From Galeruca laticollis (taxonomy: Eukaryota; Arthropoda; Insecta; Coleoptera; Chrysomelidae), in the NCBI GenBank assembly GCA_963921935.1, contig OY998176.1, forward strand, positions 136,908,299-136,972,298: a stretch of 64,000 nt of DNA, read 5' to 3'. The notes beneath the pieces are model-generated. The model was not told the DNA's origin, made no database searches, and was given only the letters and a program-made list of their open reading frames with translations. Positions 23,520 to 33,339 of this stretch are shown here, in pieces; the first letter of the stretch is position 1, and the number at the start of each line of letters is the position of its first letter. A program made the position numbers and the translations under genes.

Positions 23520-23973
23520 TGTGATGATCCCAAAAACAGACATTATCAAAAGGAAAAGATATCAAATTTGTGTAAATAATAAGTTCAATGTGGTTAGCGG
23601 GCATCGATCTATTAAGGTCAGGTAAACATACCAAGAGCACGTCCGCTGTAAAAATATGGATATCATATTCACATGAATCAGGAAGGTCAAGAATACGGGC
23701 CACTGACTCATTAGATCTCATACTTTCTATAAAATAGAAAGTGTCGACAATTTCAGGATGATTCATTATTATTATTTTGAATACTACAAATGTACTCGTA
23801 TATAATGTATCTATAATTTGTGTTAGTAATTCCTAATTATATTTTATCTCAGTGAGTTGTAAACGATGTTATTCATTGAACCCCTAAAGAATGGTTACGA
23901 GTGTTTCTCAAAGATAAATGGTTTCATGGTTAGAGTAGTATATACGAGGGGCACTTACTAAGTAACCACCACA
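23520..23973 (+). repeat. Right LTR of the degenerate gypsy
   Basis: 454 bp copy of the left LTR. Divergence of a few percent by eye suggests an insertion older than the gypsy element at 39-48 kb. Confidence 0.85.
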
Positions 23974-24363
23974 GCCCCTGGCCTTCAGTAGTGTAGAACT
24001 AATTCTTCCGTCAAACACACTACATGGACATACGTAATCATCCATCAAAAATTCATAATGTTCCAATGTATAATTTAGAAAATATACTTAAATATAAGTT
24101 CTGATTTCGCAACTTCAAATGCCTATAACCCCCTATAAACGAGGGGTCATAACAGAAATTTTTTTTTTGTCACAGCATTATTTTGGCGTCCTCTTATCAC
24201 TCCTGAATTTATTGCATCAAGTCGCGGAACATCCTGTATATCCGATTGACACAGCTTTCTCTTGTAAATAGGGGGATATTCTTTTGAAAATCTTGTTAAC
24301 ATTTAAATGAAAAAAAGACAATTAATTTCATGTCTTAATATAAAATAGGTGAAATACAGGTAA

Positions 24364-24460
24364 ATGAAATTGACTGTCTCGACCCTTACTTCGTGGAATA
24401 TGCTCATATTAGTGTTTTTAAATGAAACTCAAGGTCTCTAGTTAATTCCACAATATTGTG
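24364..24460 (-). mobile_element. 97-bp PLE 3'-end insertion
   Basis: Matches the outer left end of PLE2 (25729 onward), i.e. the 3' terminus of the element on the minus strand. It is flanked by a 13-bp direct repeat gaaatacaggtaa (24351-24363 and 24461-24473). It is an extremely 5'-truncated, independent insertion that fixes the true 3' terminus of the family. Confidence 0.75.
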
Positions 24461-25530
24461 GAAATACAGGTAACCAAATTCTTGCATTTGGAGTATTTAT
24501 ATTGATATTAAATGCAAGATTTCTTTTCTTTTGAGGCACTAGATTAATCTTGACTTTCGGGGGTCTCCTTAAGTGAATTCTTTTAGAACCACTCTTAAAA
24601 CCATTCCGATATGTACTTTTGGCTTTTGAAGTAGGCTGTAACCCAATTTGTCGTCCATGCGTTTTCTTCAATTTGCCTGCTATATTAATAATGCAGGATT
24701 GCACTTCTACCACGGTCTGTACATTATTTAGTGTCATATCAACTTTGTGCATTGCTTCAATTAAATAAGGTGTAGGGTTTTAAACAGCTGTATATAAGAT
24801 TTTACCAAAATTATCTTTGCATGCACCTCCTTCTTGAGAACCAAAATAATTACGTCCGCTTGCACCATCATTTTTTTTTACCTTCAATTTCACAGGCTTT
24901 TCATTATTGTTCGAATCCATCTTACACATATTATATTGAATACATTGAGTTGATTAATTGCATTCTGTTGTTATGTCCATATCTTTGTGAAAGTCTACGT
25001 TAGCTTCGTTCCCAAAGCCAATTTTGCTAGTAAAAATCTATCACTATAGTTTTGTAATGCCGTGGGTAACTATGGCGTAGAACAAAAAGGGCTCTATGGT
25101 TGGATCTATTTTATTGAATTGAATAGTTTATTTACTTATTGTCGAACAATAGTCCAGCTTGGTTACGTAGTTACTGATTACTTATTGATTCCGGTTCAAT
25201 CATCGCCTCTCGATATAATATAATTCTCCGGTATGTTATTTTTGGTTTTGTCGGCGAATTTTCAAACTGCGATTGATTGAAGGAAATGCGTGATGGCAAT
25301 ATTTCAGTTCTTAATATTGACGGAACTAAAGAATCGAAGTTAGATTCATTGTTGGTATTCAGTATCGGAACAGGGATGTGGACGGTTGGTATTACTCCGC
25401 GTTCAATACACAACGGAACGGGATCTGTCAACTTTTCTTTAGGTCCAGTACACAACGAATTAGCTTTACTGGTGCAGCTTTCCTTTCTACCATTTCTAGT
25501 GTGATGCCTGAGCTTCCACGATGCATTCAA
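24438..25530 (-). other. Two orphan open frames, possibly one decayed gene
   Basis: Minus-strand frames at 25530-25171 and 24752-24438 have no secure family. The second contains KTHGRQIGLQPTSKAKS, a basic phrase reminiscent of C-terminal tails in some transposase-like insect proteins. Its end overlaps the 97-bp PLE insertion, so it predates that event if real. No catalytic motif is visible. Confidence 0.2.
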
Positions 25531-25775
25531 AATGTCTCGAGATTATCACTGTTGGGTACTCTGCTGGTGTCACAGCGATAGCGTTGCCATCTAGGACGTC
25601 TAATTTCATCTGCTATGATAACTTGATTGGTCGTAATTTGTGAGAAGCCTTTTGCCCTTCGTGGTTGTGTTGTCTAACAGAGGTAGTCTAGGTCTATTTA
25701 GAAGTTACAGCTCAACAATGGGGAAGTAATGAAATTGACTGTCTCGACCCTTACTTCGTGGAATATGCTCATATT

Positions 25776-26616
25776 AGTGTTTTTAAATGAAACTCAAGGT
25801 CTCTAGTTAATTCCACAATATAATACAAGTTATTGAAAATTCTAAGAAATTGACAATTGTTTCGATAAATTAATATCATCGTCAGAATGACAGAAGTTAC
25901 ATTTCATTTTATGCCTACCTGATGTTTAGTAGTTATATTTTTTTGGCTAGACCAAGAAGTAACCTAACTTGTGATTGGCTTAATATATGTTTATAGAAAA
26001 AAGAAGAAGATGTGATATTACAAATATTGAAGCTTAGATATTATTAGCCCTATGGTGATATCCTGGATATCATTTTTTCAATTAAGATCAGTATAACTGT
26101 GCAATGATATAGAAAACCAGGAAAACTATATCTGCTGATCTTTACAATTATCACTTAAGAAGACAGTTTATTAGTGGAGAATTCCCTAGATTTAACTGTT
26201 CATTGACAACTTCATATTGTGGGTTTCTTAAATGTCTTCTAATTTCCAGTTCTTCAAGGAAATCCAGTTCTTGTTTCTTTTCACAAATATGCAGCACTTC
26301 TAGTTCTGTGTTAGGTGTCAATGAATGATTGGTGTCAAGTAAATGTTTTGCGTAGTGAGATTTATCTGGTTGTTTTAATCTGTAAGCTCGTAAGTGCTCA
26401 CTGTATCGTATTTCAAAATTCCTAAGGGTCTGACCCAAATAGACAGCATTACATTCTGGACATTTGAGTTTATATATACCTGACTTCTTTAATAGTGGTA
26501 TTTTTGTTTTTACATTTAACAATTTTGTACTAACGTTACTTTCTGTTTTAAAAGAAATTGTTGCATTCGTTGCTGAAGATATTATCTTTGAAATATTATT
26601 AGAAATATTTCCTGCA
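25776..26616. repeat. PLE2 left palindrome arm
   Basis: Inverted copy of 26993-27834, with only rare differences (for example at the poly-A run near 26070). It encodes a minus-strand duplicate of the 123-residue GIY-YIG end (26522-26151), identical in sequence to that of the right arm. Confidence 0.92.
25836..25898 (-). ncRNA. Probable hammerhead ribozyme in PLE2 (left arm)
   Basis: Exact inverted counterpart of the ribozyme in the right arm; all core and stem positions are the same. Transcription from left to right across the palindrome would give one sense and one antisense copy. Confidence 0.5.
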
Positions 26617-26618
26617 TT

Positions 26619-27458
26619 CTTACATTAGAAATTGAAGAAAATAGCTCAATCAATTTTCTTGATTTAAAAATTCAAAGAGTTAATGATGTACTTGATTATT
26701 CAATTTACCGAAAACCAACACAGACTGATGTGACAAATCCATTCAATTCTAACCACCCTGTCTCACACAGACTAGCAGCATATAATTCAATGATACATAG
26801 AGCTTTTTCAGTTCCTATGAACAAATGTAATTTTGATAGAGAGATTAATACAATTAGACAAATAGCAACATCTAACGGTTATCCATTAGATATGATAAAT
26901 AAACTAATTAGTAAAAAAGAGAATAAAAAGGCATTACAACTAATATATCCTAAACAAGCTGATGAAATTAAAACTTATAAAACCATCACATATGCAGGAA
27001 ATATTTCTAATAATATTTCAAAGATAATATCTTCAGCAACGAATGCAACAATTTCTTTTAAAACAGAAAGTAACGTTAGTACAAAATTGTTAAATGTAAA
27101 AACAAAAATACCACTATTAAAGAAGTCAGGTATATATAAACTCAAATGTCCAGAATGTAATGCTGTCTATTTGGGTCAGACCCTTAGGAATTTTGAAATA
27201 CGATACAGTGAGCACTTACGAGCTTACAGATTAAAACAACCAGATAAATCTCACTACGCAAAACATTTACTTGACACCAATCATTCATTGACACCTAACA
27301 CAGAACTAGAAGTGCTGCATATTTGTGAAAAGAAACAAGAACTGGATTTCCTTGAAGAACTGGAAATTAGAAGACATTTAAGAAACCCACAATATGAAGT
27401 TGTCAATGAACAGTTAAATCTAGGGAATTCTCCACTAATAAACTGTCTTCTTAAGTGA
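26619..27458 (+). pseudogene. PLE2 partial RT thumb and GIY-YIG endonuclease
   Basis: About 280 open codons without the RT palm. Starts in the thumb with SINFLDLKIQRV and YSIYRKPTQTD, continues through a linker (KTYKTITYAGNISNNISKII) and ends with the GIY-YIG nuclease: SGIYKLKCPECNAVYLGQT, RYSEHLRAY, KHLLDTNHS and the conserved Glu-rich helix LDFLEELEIRRH. The 5' part of the RT is lost at 26617, so there is no start codon of its own. The nuclease domain looks intact. Confidence 0.85.
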
Positions 27459-27834
27459 TAATTGTAAAGATCAGCAGATATAGTTTTCCTGGTTTTCTAT
27501 ATCATTGCACAGTTATACTGATCTTAATTGGAAAAATGATATCCAGGATATCACCATAGGGCTAATAATATCTAAGCTTCAATATTTGTAATATCACATC
27601 TTCTTCTTTTTTCTATAAACATATATTAAGCCAATCACAAGTTAGGTTACTTCTTGGTCTAGCCAAAAAAAATATAACTACTAAACATCAGGTAGGCATA
27701 AAATGAAATGTAACTTCTGTCATTCTGACGATGATATTAATTTATCGAAACAATTGTCAATTTCTTAGAATTTTCAATAACTTGTATTATATTGTGGAAT
27801 TAACTAGAGACCTTGAGTTTCATTTAAAAACACT
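26993..27834. repeat. PLE2 right palindrome arm
   Basis: Carries the GIY-YIG coding end, 3' UTR and hammerhead on the plus strand. Inverted partner of 25776-26616. Confidence 0.92.
27712..27774 (+). ncRNA. Probable type I hammerhead ribozyme in PLE2 (right arm)
   Basis: Core CTGACGA (27725-27731, fits CUGANGA), then U and a GATA/TATC stem II, GAAA (27747-27750), a two-pair stem III AC-aatt-GT and C17 (27758), giving a predicted cut after 27758. Stem I: ATT before the core pairs with AAT after the cut; beyond an internal loop, TTCT (27715-27718) pairs with AGAA (27667+100 to 27770). Minimal stem III and an internally looped stem I are the form reported for PLE hammerheads. Confidence 0.55.
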
Positions 27835-27856
27835 AATGGGGAAGTAGTTATAATTA

Positions 27857-28132
<276 letters not shown>

Positions 28133-28256
28133 TATTCGTGTCCGGTTAAACTGAAAATTTCCAATAATTTGCGGGTGATATGGCCTCATCGTTCGCTATA
28201 TTAATGTCGTTTATTGTGTAAGGTTGGTCCAGATGAGACAAATTAGAAGTTAAGAG

Positions 28257-28939
28257 AAGTTCTTGAATTTACCGATACATGTAACGGTAAATACGGTGTC
28301 TACCAGAGCCGTTCTTAAATTTACCAATAGATTGTCGATAGAATCATCCCAGAGTTCTTAAATTCACCGATAGTTCTATCGAACATCCAGCAGTTCTACC
28401 GGGCTTTAGACTCGGTAAATGATTTGGAAGGGGAAAGCACAAGCATCAATCATATGCAATGACAATGAACAATCTTACGAAGATTGTTTATTTATTGAGG
28501 ATAGTTGGTTTGTTCTGTTAAAAATTTAATACTTGTTTTTTTGTTAATAAAAATGGATTATAAGATGGAATTATACTATAATGGTGAAATGTTGAAAGTG
28601 ACGGTGAACCTGAATGCGCATGTCATGCTTTAACGAGGTAAAATTTTGTATCGAATTAGAAATTGATAAATAACAGTGTATATTTATTTTGTAGACATGT
28701 CCCTGGTAATACAAAAAATAAAAGTTTACTTGCGTATATGATAAAGATGGCTGCTGGGCTAGCTTGAAAATGATTGTCAGATTTATCATCTTTCTTCCTT
28801 ATATTTTTATCAATCTACCATAGAATCTAACCAATACGTTCTTATAATCGTCTACCGATAGATCAACTTCATACCTGACATTTATCAGACATATCACTGA
28901 CATATATCGATAGAGTCTATCGGTAGATTTTAAGAACTT
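28257..28939. mobile_element. Candidate MITE with subterminal repeats
   Basis: Left end aagttcttgaatttaccgat and the complement of the right end, aagttcttaaaatctaccga, form an inverted repeat of about 20 bp. Related phrases (ttcttaaatttaccaatag, ttcttaaattcaccgatag, cgatagatcaac) recur inside each end as subterminal repeats. No coding capacity. No target duplication was resolved. It abuts the next non-LTR fragment. Confidence 0.55.
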
Positions 28940-28944
28940 TTCAA

Positions 28945-30640
28945 TAGTTTGGATCCTGGATGGCTCCACAATCACACTGGAAACTTGCCCCCTCCGGCAG
29001 TAGATCCTATTTCTGCATGTTGGTCTTTTATCGTGGTACTCCCACTTTCATACGATTTAGGGCTCTCCCTACCGCATAGGATTGGTATGTGCCTGCAGGT
29101 AGTTCCTCTGTGGCCAGGAAAACTTGGTTGTTCAATTGACTCCTCCACTTAGTGATTCGGTTTGATTCTGGCGTTCCTTACAAAACCCGTGTTAATTTCA
29201 TGAAGCTTTGTCTAGACTTGAGCCGTCGCTCCACTGGTTGCTTTCCATATAACGGGTGGCGTGGGTCTGTCTCTTGCTTATTCCTCTCTTGATCTGCCGC
29301 AATATTCCTACGGATGTGTGGTGGAGCTATGCCGATTAGTGGGTATATTTTCTCTATTTTAGTCCATTTCTGGCACCTACAAACGATTCTCACTGTTTCG
29401 TTCATTGCTACGTCCACATGCTTTGCATGCGCGGATGCATTATATACTGGTGCGGCATACTCCGCTGCAGAGAAAGATAGCACGAAGGCAGAAGTTCTTA
29501 GAGTTTGAGGATTTGCACCCCAGGATTTGTTCGTCAATTTCCTGATTATATTATTTCGAGCACTTACTTTCCTCTTAGTGTTAAAACAGTGTTGTTTAAA
29601 AGTTAGGCTGTGATCCAACGTTACACCTAAGTATTTTGGTCCATGACAGTGTTGTAGACGGTCGTTTCTCCATGTTATGCCCATCACCCTTCTCGCTTCT
29701 TTATTGTTGAGTTAAAAAGCACATACTTGTGTTTTACTTGGATTTGGTTTCAATTGATTTGCATCATAGTAGGTGGAGAGTTAGTCCAGAGCTCGTGTCA
29801 GCTTCTGCTCCACCTCTTCGAACCTCGAACCCTGGGTGGCCATCGCCATGTCATCAGCATAGATGAAATATTGGGTGTAGTCTGCCAATGGCTGGTCATT
29901 CGTGTAGATGCTGTAGAGGATTGGTGACAGGACACTTCCTTGTGGTAAGCCATTTTTCTGATTCCTCCACATGCTATTCTTTCCCTGAAGGCATACGTAG
30001 GACCTTCTGTTGTGTAGGGAATTGCCTATCAGTAATGTGCGTTGGTCATCCCCCGTGAGCTCATATACTTTCTTCAGCAGCTTTCTGTGGTTTACCGTGT
30101 CGTATGCGGATGTGAGGTCAATGAAAGCGACACCTGTGATTTTCTTGTGTTCGAAACCATCCTTATCCTCAATTTGCTGGGTGAGGTTCAGGATTTGGTC
30201 GCAAACATGATTTCCGGGTCTAAAGCCTGCTTGCTGATGGATGAATCTCTCCTCCAGTATATCTCCGATACGGTTTAGTATTACTCGGTCCAGGATCATG
30301 AATGTATGGCATAGTAGAGAGAGTGGCCAAAAATTTTTGGGACAGTCAGGTTCCTTCCCTGGTTTCAGTGGTGCGACAACTCAAGCTTTCCTCCAACTTT
30401 TCGGGATCTGCATATTCATCACACATGCGTTCATCAGATCGAAAAGCCACTCGGTGGTTCTCTGGCCGAAGTTATTCATTTCCTCACCTCTGTATTCATC
30501 GATGCCAGCTGCTTTATTTAATTGCATGGTAGATATTGCTATTTACGCCAGGTCAGCCTGCTATTCGGGGTCGATGTTTTGTGTTGCCCCTATGTATCTC
30601 TTGGATCAGCAGAAAATCACATACGTGTTTCTTGCACAAT
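28945..30640 (-). pseudogene. Non-LTR retrotransposon RT fragment
   Basis: Minus strand, 5'-truncated. RT fingers near 30560-30300 (LNKAAGIDEYRGEE), then GFRPGNHVCDQILNLTQQIE, motif A VAFIDLTSAYDTVNH, motif B NGLPQGSVLSPILYSIY and motif C FIYADDMAMAT (about 29860), so the catalytic Asp pair is kept. After a break near 29770, the thumb KYLGVTLDHSLTFKQHC and SFSAAEYAAPVYNASAHAKHVD follow to 29178. The C-terminal tail has the Cys pair motif CDCGAIQDPN near 28960. Jockey/CR1-type organisation without RNase H. Frame breaks at about 30300, 29770 and 29170. Confidence 0.85.
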
Positions 30641-32716
30641 TGAGACAACCATTGTTCCTAATCTTTAGATATTCCCTAGGTATTAATCGAGATCGTCAAC
30701 AATTATATTAATTAATAATTGATTCAAACTGCTTTTGAACAGCACACAAATGCTTGCAAAATCGACCACCCATGCCAAAGGGACAATCACGTAGTGCTAT
30801 ATATGTGTATATTGTATAAAATCGATGTCATTCATTCGCCTAACAAACTCTAACTGTTAGTTGGTCGATTCGATAAATGTTTAGATCTGTTGCCTTTTGG
30901 GAGAAATTCAAATACTGCTCCTACCGGGTTTCGACTCAGTTTTTAGATATGCGTCCGATCGCAGGAGAAAATGCCAATATTTGGGAGGCGTATATGTCGG
31001 GCTACTGCGCTTCGACGCTTCAATTTTTATACCTGCTTTCTATCGCGACAGGGAAAAGCATATTTTCGGCCAGGGGATGAACAAATATACCTGCGGTTGT
31101 AAATTGTGCCTCCTCATAATGTGGATTATGGACCACGGAAAACACTACATCAATTTGTGTGTCTTCATATTATATTGGCTTTCGTCCTACTCCTTTTGCT
31201 TGTAGTATACGGTCAGTGGTTCGTAATTTATTCACATGCTGTCTTAATTGAGTACTTTCGATAATTGGATGTTTAGAAAATCACTCGTGATTATATTCAT
31301 CAGCCCTGTTGAAAATTCTTTTCAGCATGGTTTTTGTTATTGTCATTAATGTAACTACAAACTATGCATAACTAATACGAACACAAACTTAGTAAATGAA
31401 TTATTTATTTGGATGTACTTTTCTTTTCAAAATACGTGCCATAGAGCTACAAAATAAATACGAGGATTATTGAGATTATAGTGTGATGAATTCATTCATT
31501 CACTTCACGATAAGCCACTAATAGCAATATGAAATCGTAAATTGTTATTATTGTAGTCAAAATTATTAAAATATCTTCCAAATGAAGTATTTTGTGACCT
31601 TAGGTTTCCACTACAAATTTTAAAGAAAGTAACGTCCTCTATCACACAATTTAAGTCAGCTGTATGTCACTATTAGTAGCGATAGTATAATTTCCTCTAA
31701 TTTGATCTAGTTTTTATTTCATAATTATCTCTCATTGCTTTCAGAGGTTATGAGGGGCGTGGGGGGACAATTTACGACCGCATGTTATATATTTGATACA
31801 TAATCCATTTGATTACTTATTCAAAATAATTCATAAAACAACAAGAAACTTCAAGAAGTTATTAAAAGAAAATTTTGTAATCAATCAAAATATTCAATTG
31901 AGCTTACACGAAAGTGTCAGCTCTATGAGAATATTATGCTAAAGTTTCTTCAAATGTCTCAGATAGGAATCTATTGAACTATCAAGCTTCTTGTTCGCTT
32001 GTCTGATTCGAATTTCTAAGATTATGTTTTATATAATCACCCAAAAAGCAATCACTTTATTATCTTTCATCTTATTTGTCTTATTTCGTCTGTAACTAAT
32101 TTCATAAACGTGTTTTGTCAAAAGTTAAATATCTAGTAAACCGAAGGCATTTCAACACAGCTAAAGTATACTTGATAATCATTATTATTGAACATTTGTA
32201 TGACAAGCCAAATGTCACTTAAATAATCAAATGAATGAATATGAGATATGTTGATTGTAAGATTATCATCTTAATCGTTGGAAACACAATCAATATTGAA
32301 TATATTATCACACAGTAATTTTGAATTTTTAATGGGATTTTCCATCAAATGTGTACTATTTTACTATTTCATTGCTGTTAGATCAATACTTGTACATGCA
32401 TTTTTTTTTGTAAAATAGCGAATTATATAAAAAGTCTTCAGTATTCAATAAAATTATTCACAAAATCATTCCTCATTATTTTTCTCTGAAAATACGCTCC
32501 TACTTTTGGAAATTTTTGTAATAACCTATAAAACTGTCATATTTTCTTCTTCAGCTATTAATATTCCATATTTTGTCTTTGTTGTCTTTTGTCTTTTGTT
32601 TCACACTATATTGTTTTTTTATGAGTGTTTTGAGAACTCTTCCAATTTTTCTCCGAATTCTTCCAAGATTTTCCTGTTGCTTGCTTTATCATATCTTTGT
32701 CTTTTGTTCGTTGTCT
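30641..32716. other. No gene recognised
   Basis: Long AT-rich stretch without recognisable domain, repeat family or RNA. Open frames at 30877-31205 and 32506-32776 are low-complexity and lack any coding signature. Confidence 0.4.
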
Positions 32717-33335
32717 TTTATAATAATAATAATAATATTTATTCAAGTAAAATTTTTTAACAACTGGAATATTTAGTACATATATGAATAAATATAATAA
32801 CCATAGAAGCAGTGTATAAAGCTGCTTGTTTTGTGATGTAAAATACTATTTAAATATATTTACATTTCGTATTGTTCGATATTGTCTTAATATTAGAACT
32901 AGTGTGTGCGACATATTCGGGAAATTTTCACTAAAATTAATGTGTGCGATATATTCGGGATTTTTCAACAAAATTTAATTTTTCGCCATACGGCAATGGG
33001 AGTATAAAGTAAAATTTTCTAGTGTCGGGTTCGTTGAATTATTGTCTTTATTTACAATTCATTAGATCAGAAAATATTGATCTATCCGTTTCCGTAATCC
33101 ATTTCTTAATTTGCCTTTTATATTTACTATATTTGTTTATCGTTTTTAGATGTTTGGGTATCATTGCATAAATTCTCGATGCTAAGTAATATGCATTTCT
33201 CTGTCCAATAGTCTTCACACGCTTGTGACGCGCTTTCCTGCCGCTTGCTTCTTCTTAACCTCTCGCGCAGGTTCTTAGCGACTGACGCGTCACTTTGGAC
33301 ACCGTCGATGCAAAGTTCTTTTGCAAAACAAATAC
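32717..33335 (-). pseudogene. 3' end of an L2/Kiri-like non-LTR element
   Basis: On the minus strand, RVKTIGQRNAYYLASRIYAM and IPKHLKTI...FKRQIKKWI-type sequence (about 33230-33090) is the typical C-terminus of L2/CR1-group polyproteins. It is followed by a 3' UTR ending in a short ATT-type tail (TAATAATAATAATAAT on the plus strand at 32720). It may be the continuation of the element at 36440-39340, split by the block between them. Confidence 0.6.
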
Positions 33336-33339
33336 TCGG

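Larger units (their letters stand above)
19079..23973 (+). mobile_element. Degenerate Ty3/gypsy element with 4-bp target duplication
   Basis: Two LTRs starting TGTGATGATCC and ending AACCACCACA flank 3.97 kb of internal sequence, and GCCC (19075-19078 and 23974-23977) is duplicated outside. A purine tract AAGAGGGGATGA precedes the right LTR. Internally there are a short predicted membrane ORF, a gag-like region, a non-LTR ORF1-like stretch, a trace of RNase H end and an integrase. Protease and RT are absent. No env frame is seen between integrase and the right LTR. Confidence 0.85.
19026..24236. mobile_element. Probable mariner-type MITE split by a gypsy insertion
   Basis: With the gypsy element (19079-23973) and one copy of its GCCC duplication removed, about 310 bp remain. 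They are bounded by CAGGTTGTCCC on the left and the complement of CAGGATGTTCC on the right, each next to TA. Short imperfect inverted ends, a TA target and no coding capacity fit a Tc1/mariner-related MITE. Confidence 0.4.
25729..27834 (+). mobile_element. Palindromic Penelope-like element (PLE2)
   Basis: Flanked by the 12-bp direct repeat aatggggaagta (25717-25728 and 27835-27846). The element is a giant palindrome: 25776-26616 is inverted at 26993-27834, with a 376-bp spacer. The left end extends 47 bp further than the right, down to the terminus shared with the 97-bp insertion at 24364. Only the C-terminal third of the PLE protein is present, so it is a 5'-truncated copy with its own inverted 3' end in front. 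Such structures are known for Penelope-type retroelements. Confidence 0.88.

Noticed and set aside
25915..25925. Second hammerhead core (CTGATGT) in the PLE2 left arm
   Set aside because: The last core base is wrong and no GAAA follows at a suitable distance.
32506..32776. Phe/Leu-rich plus-strand frames as membrane proteins
   Set aside because: Low-complexity TTT/CTT-rich sequence that overlaps the 3' tail of a non-LTR element on the other strand.
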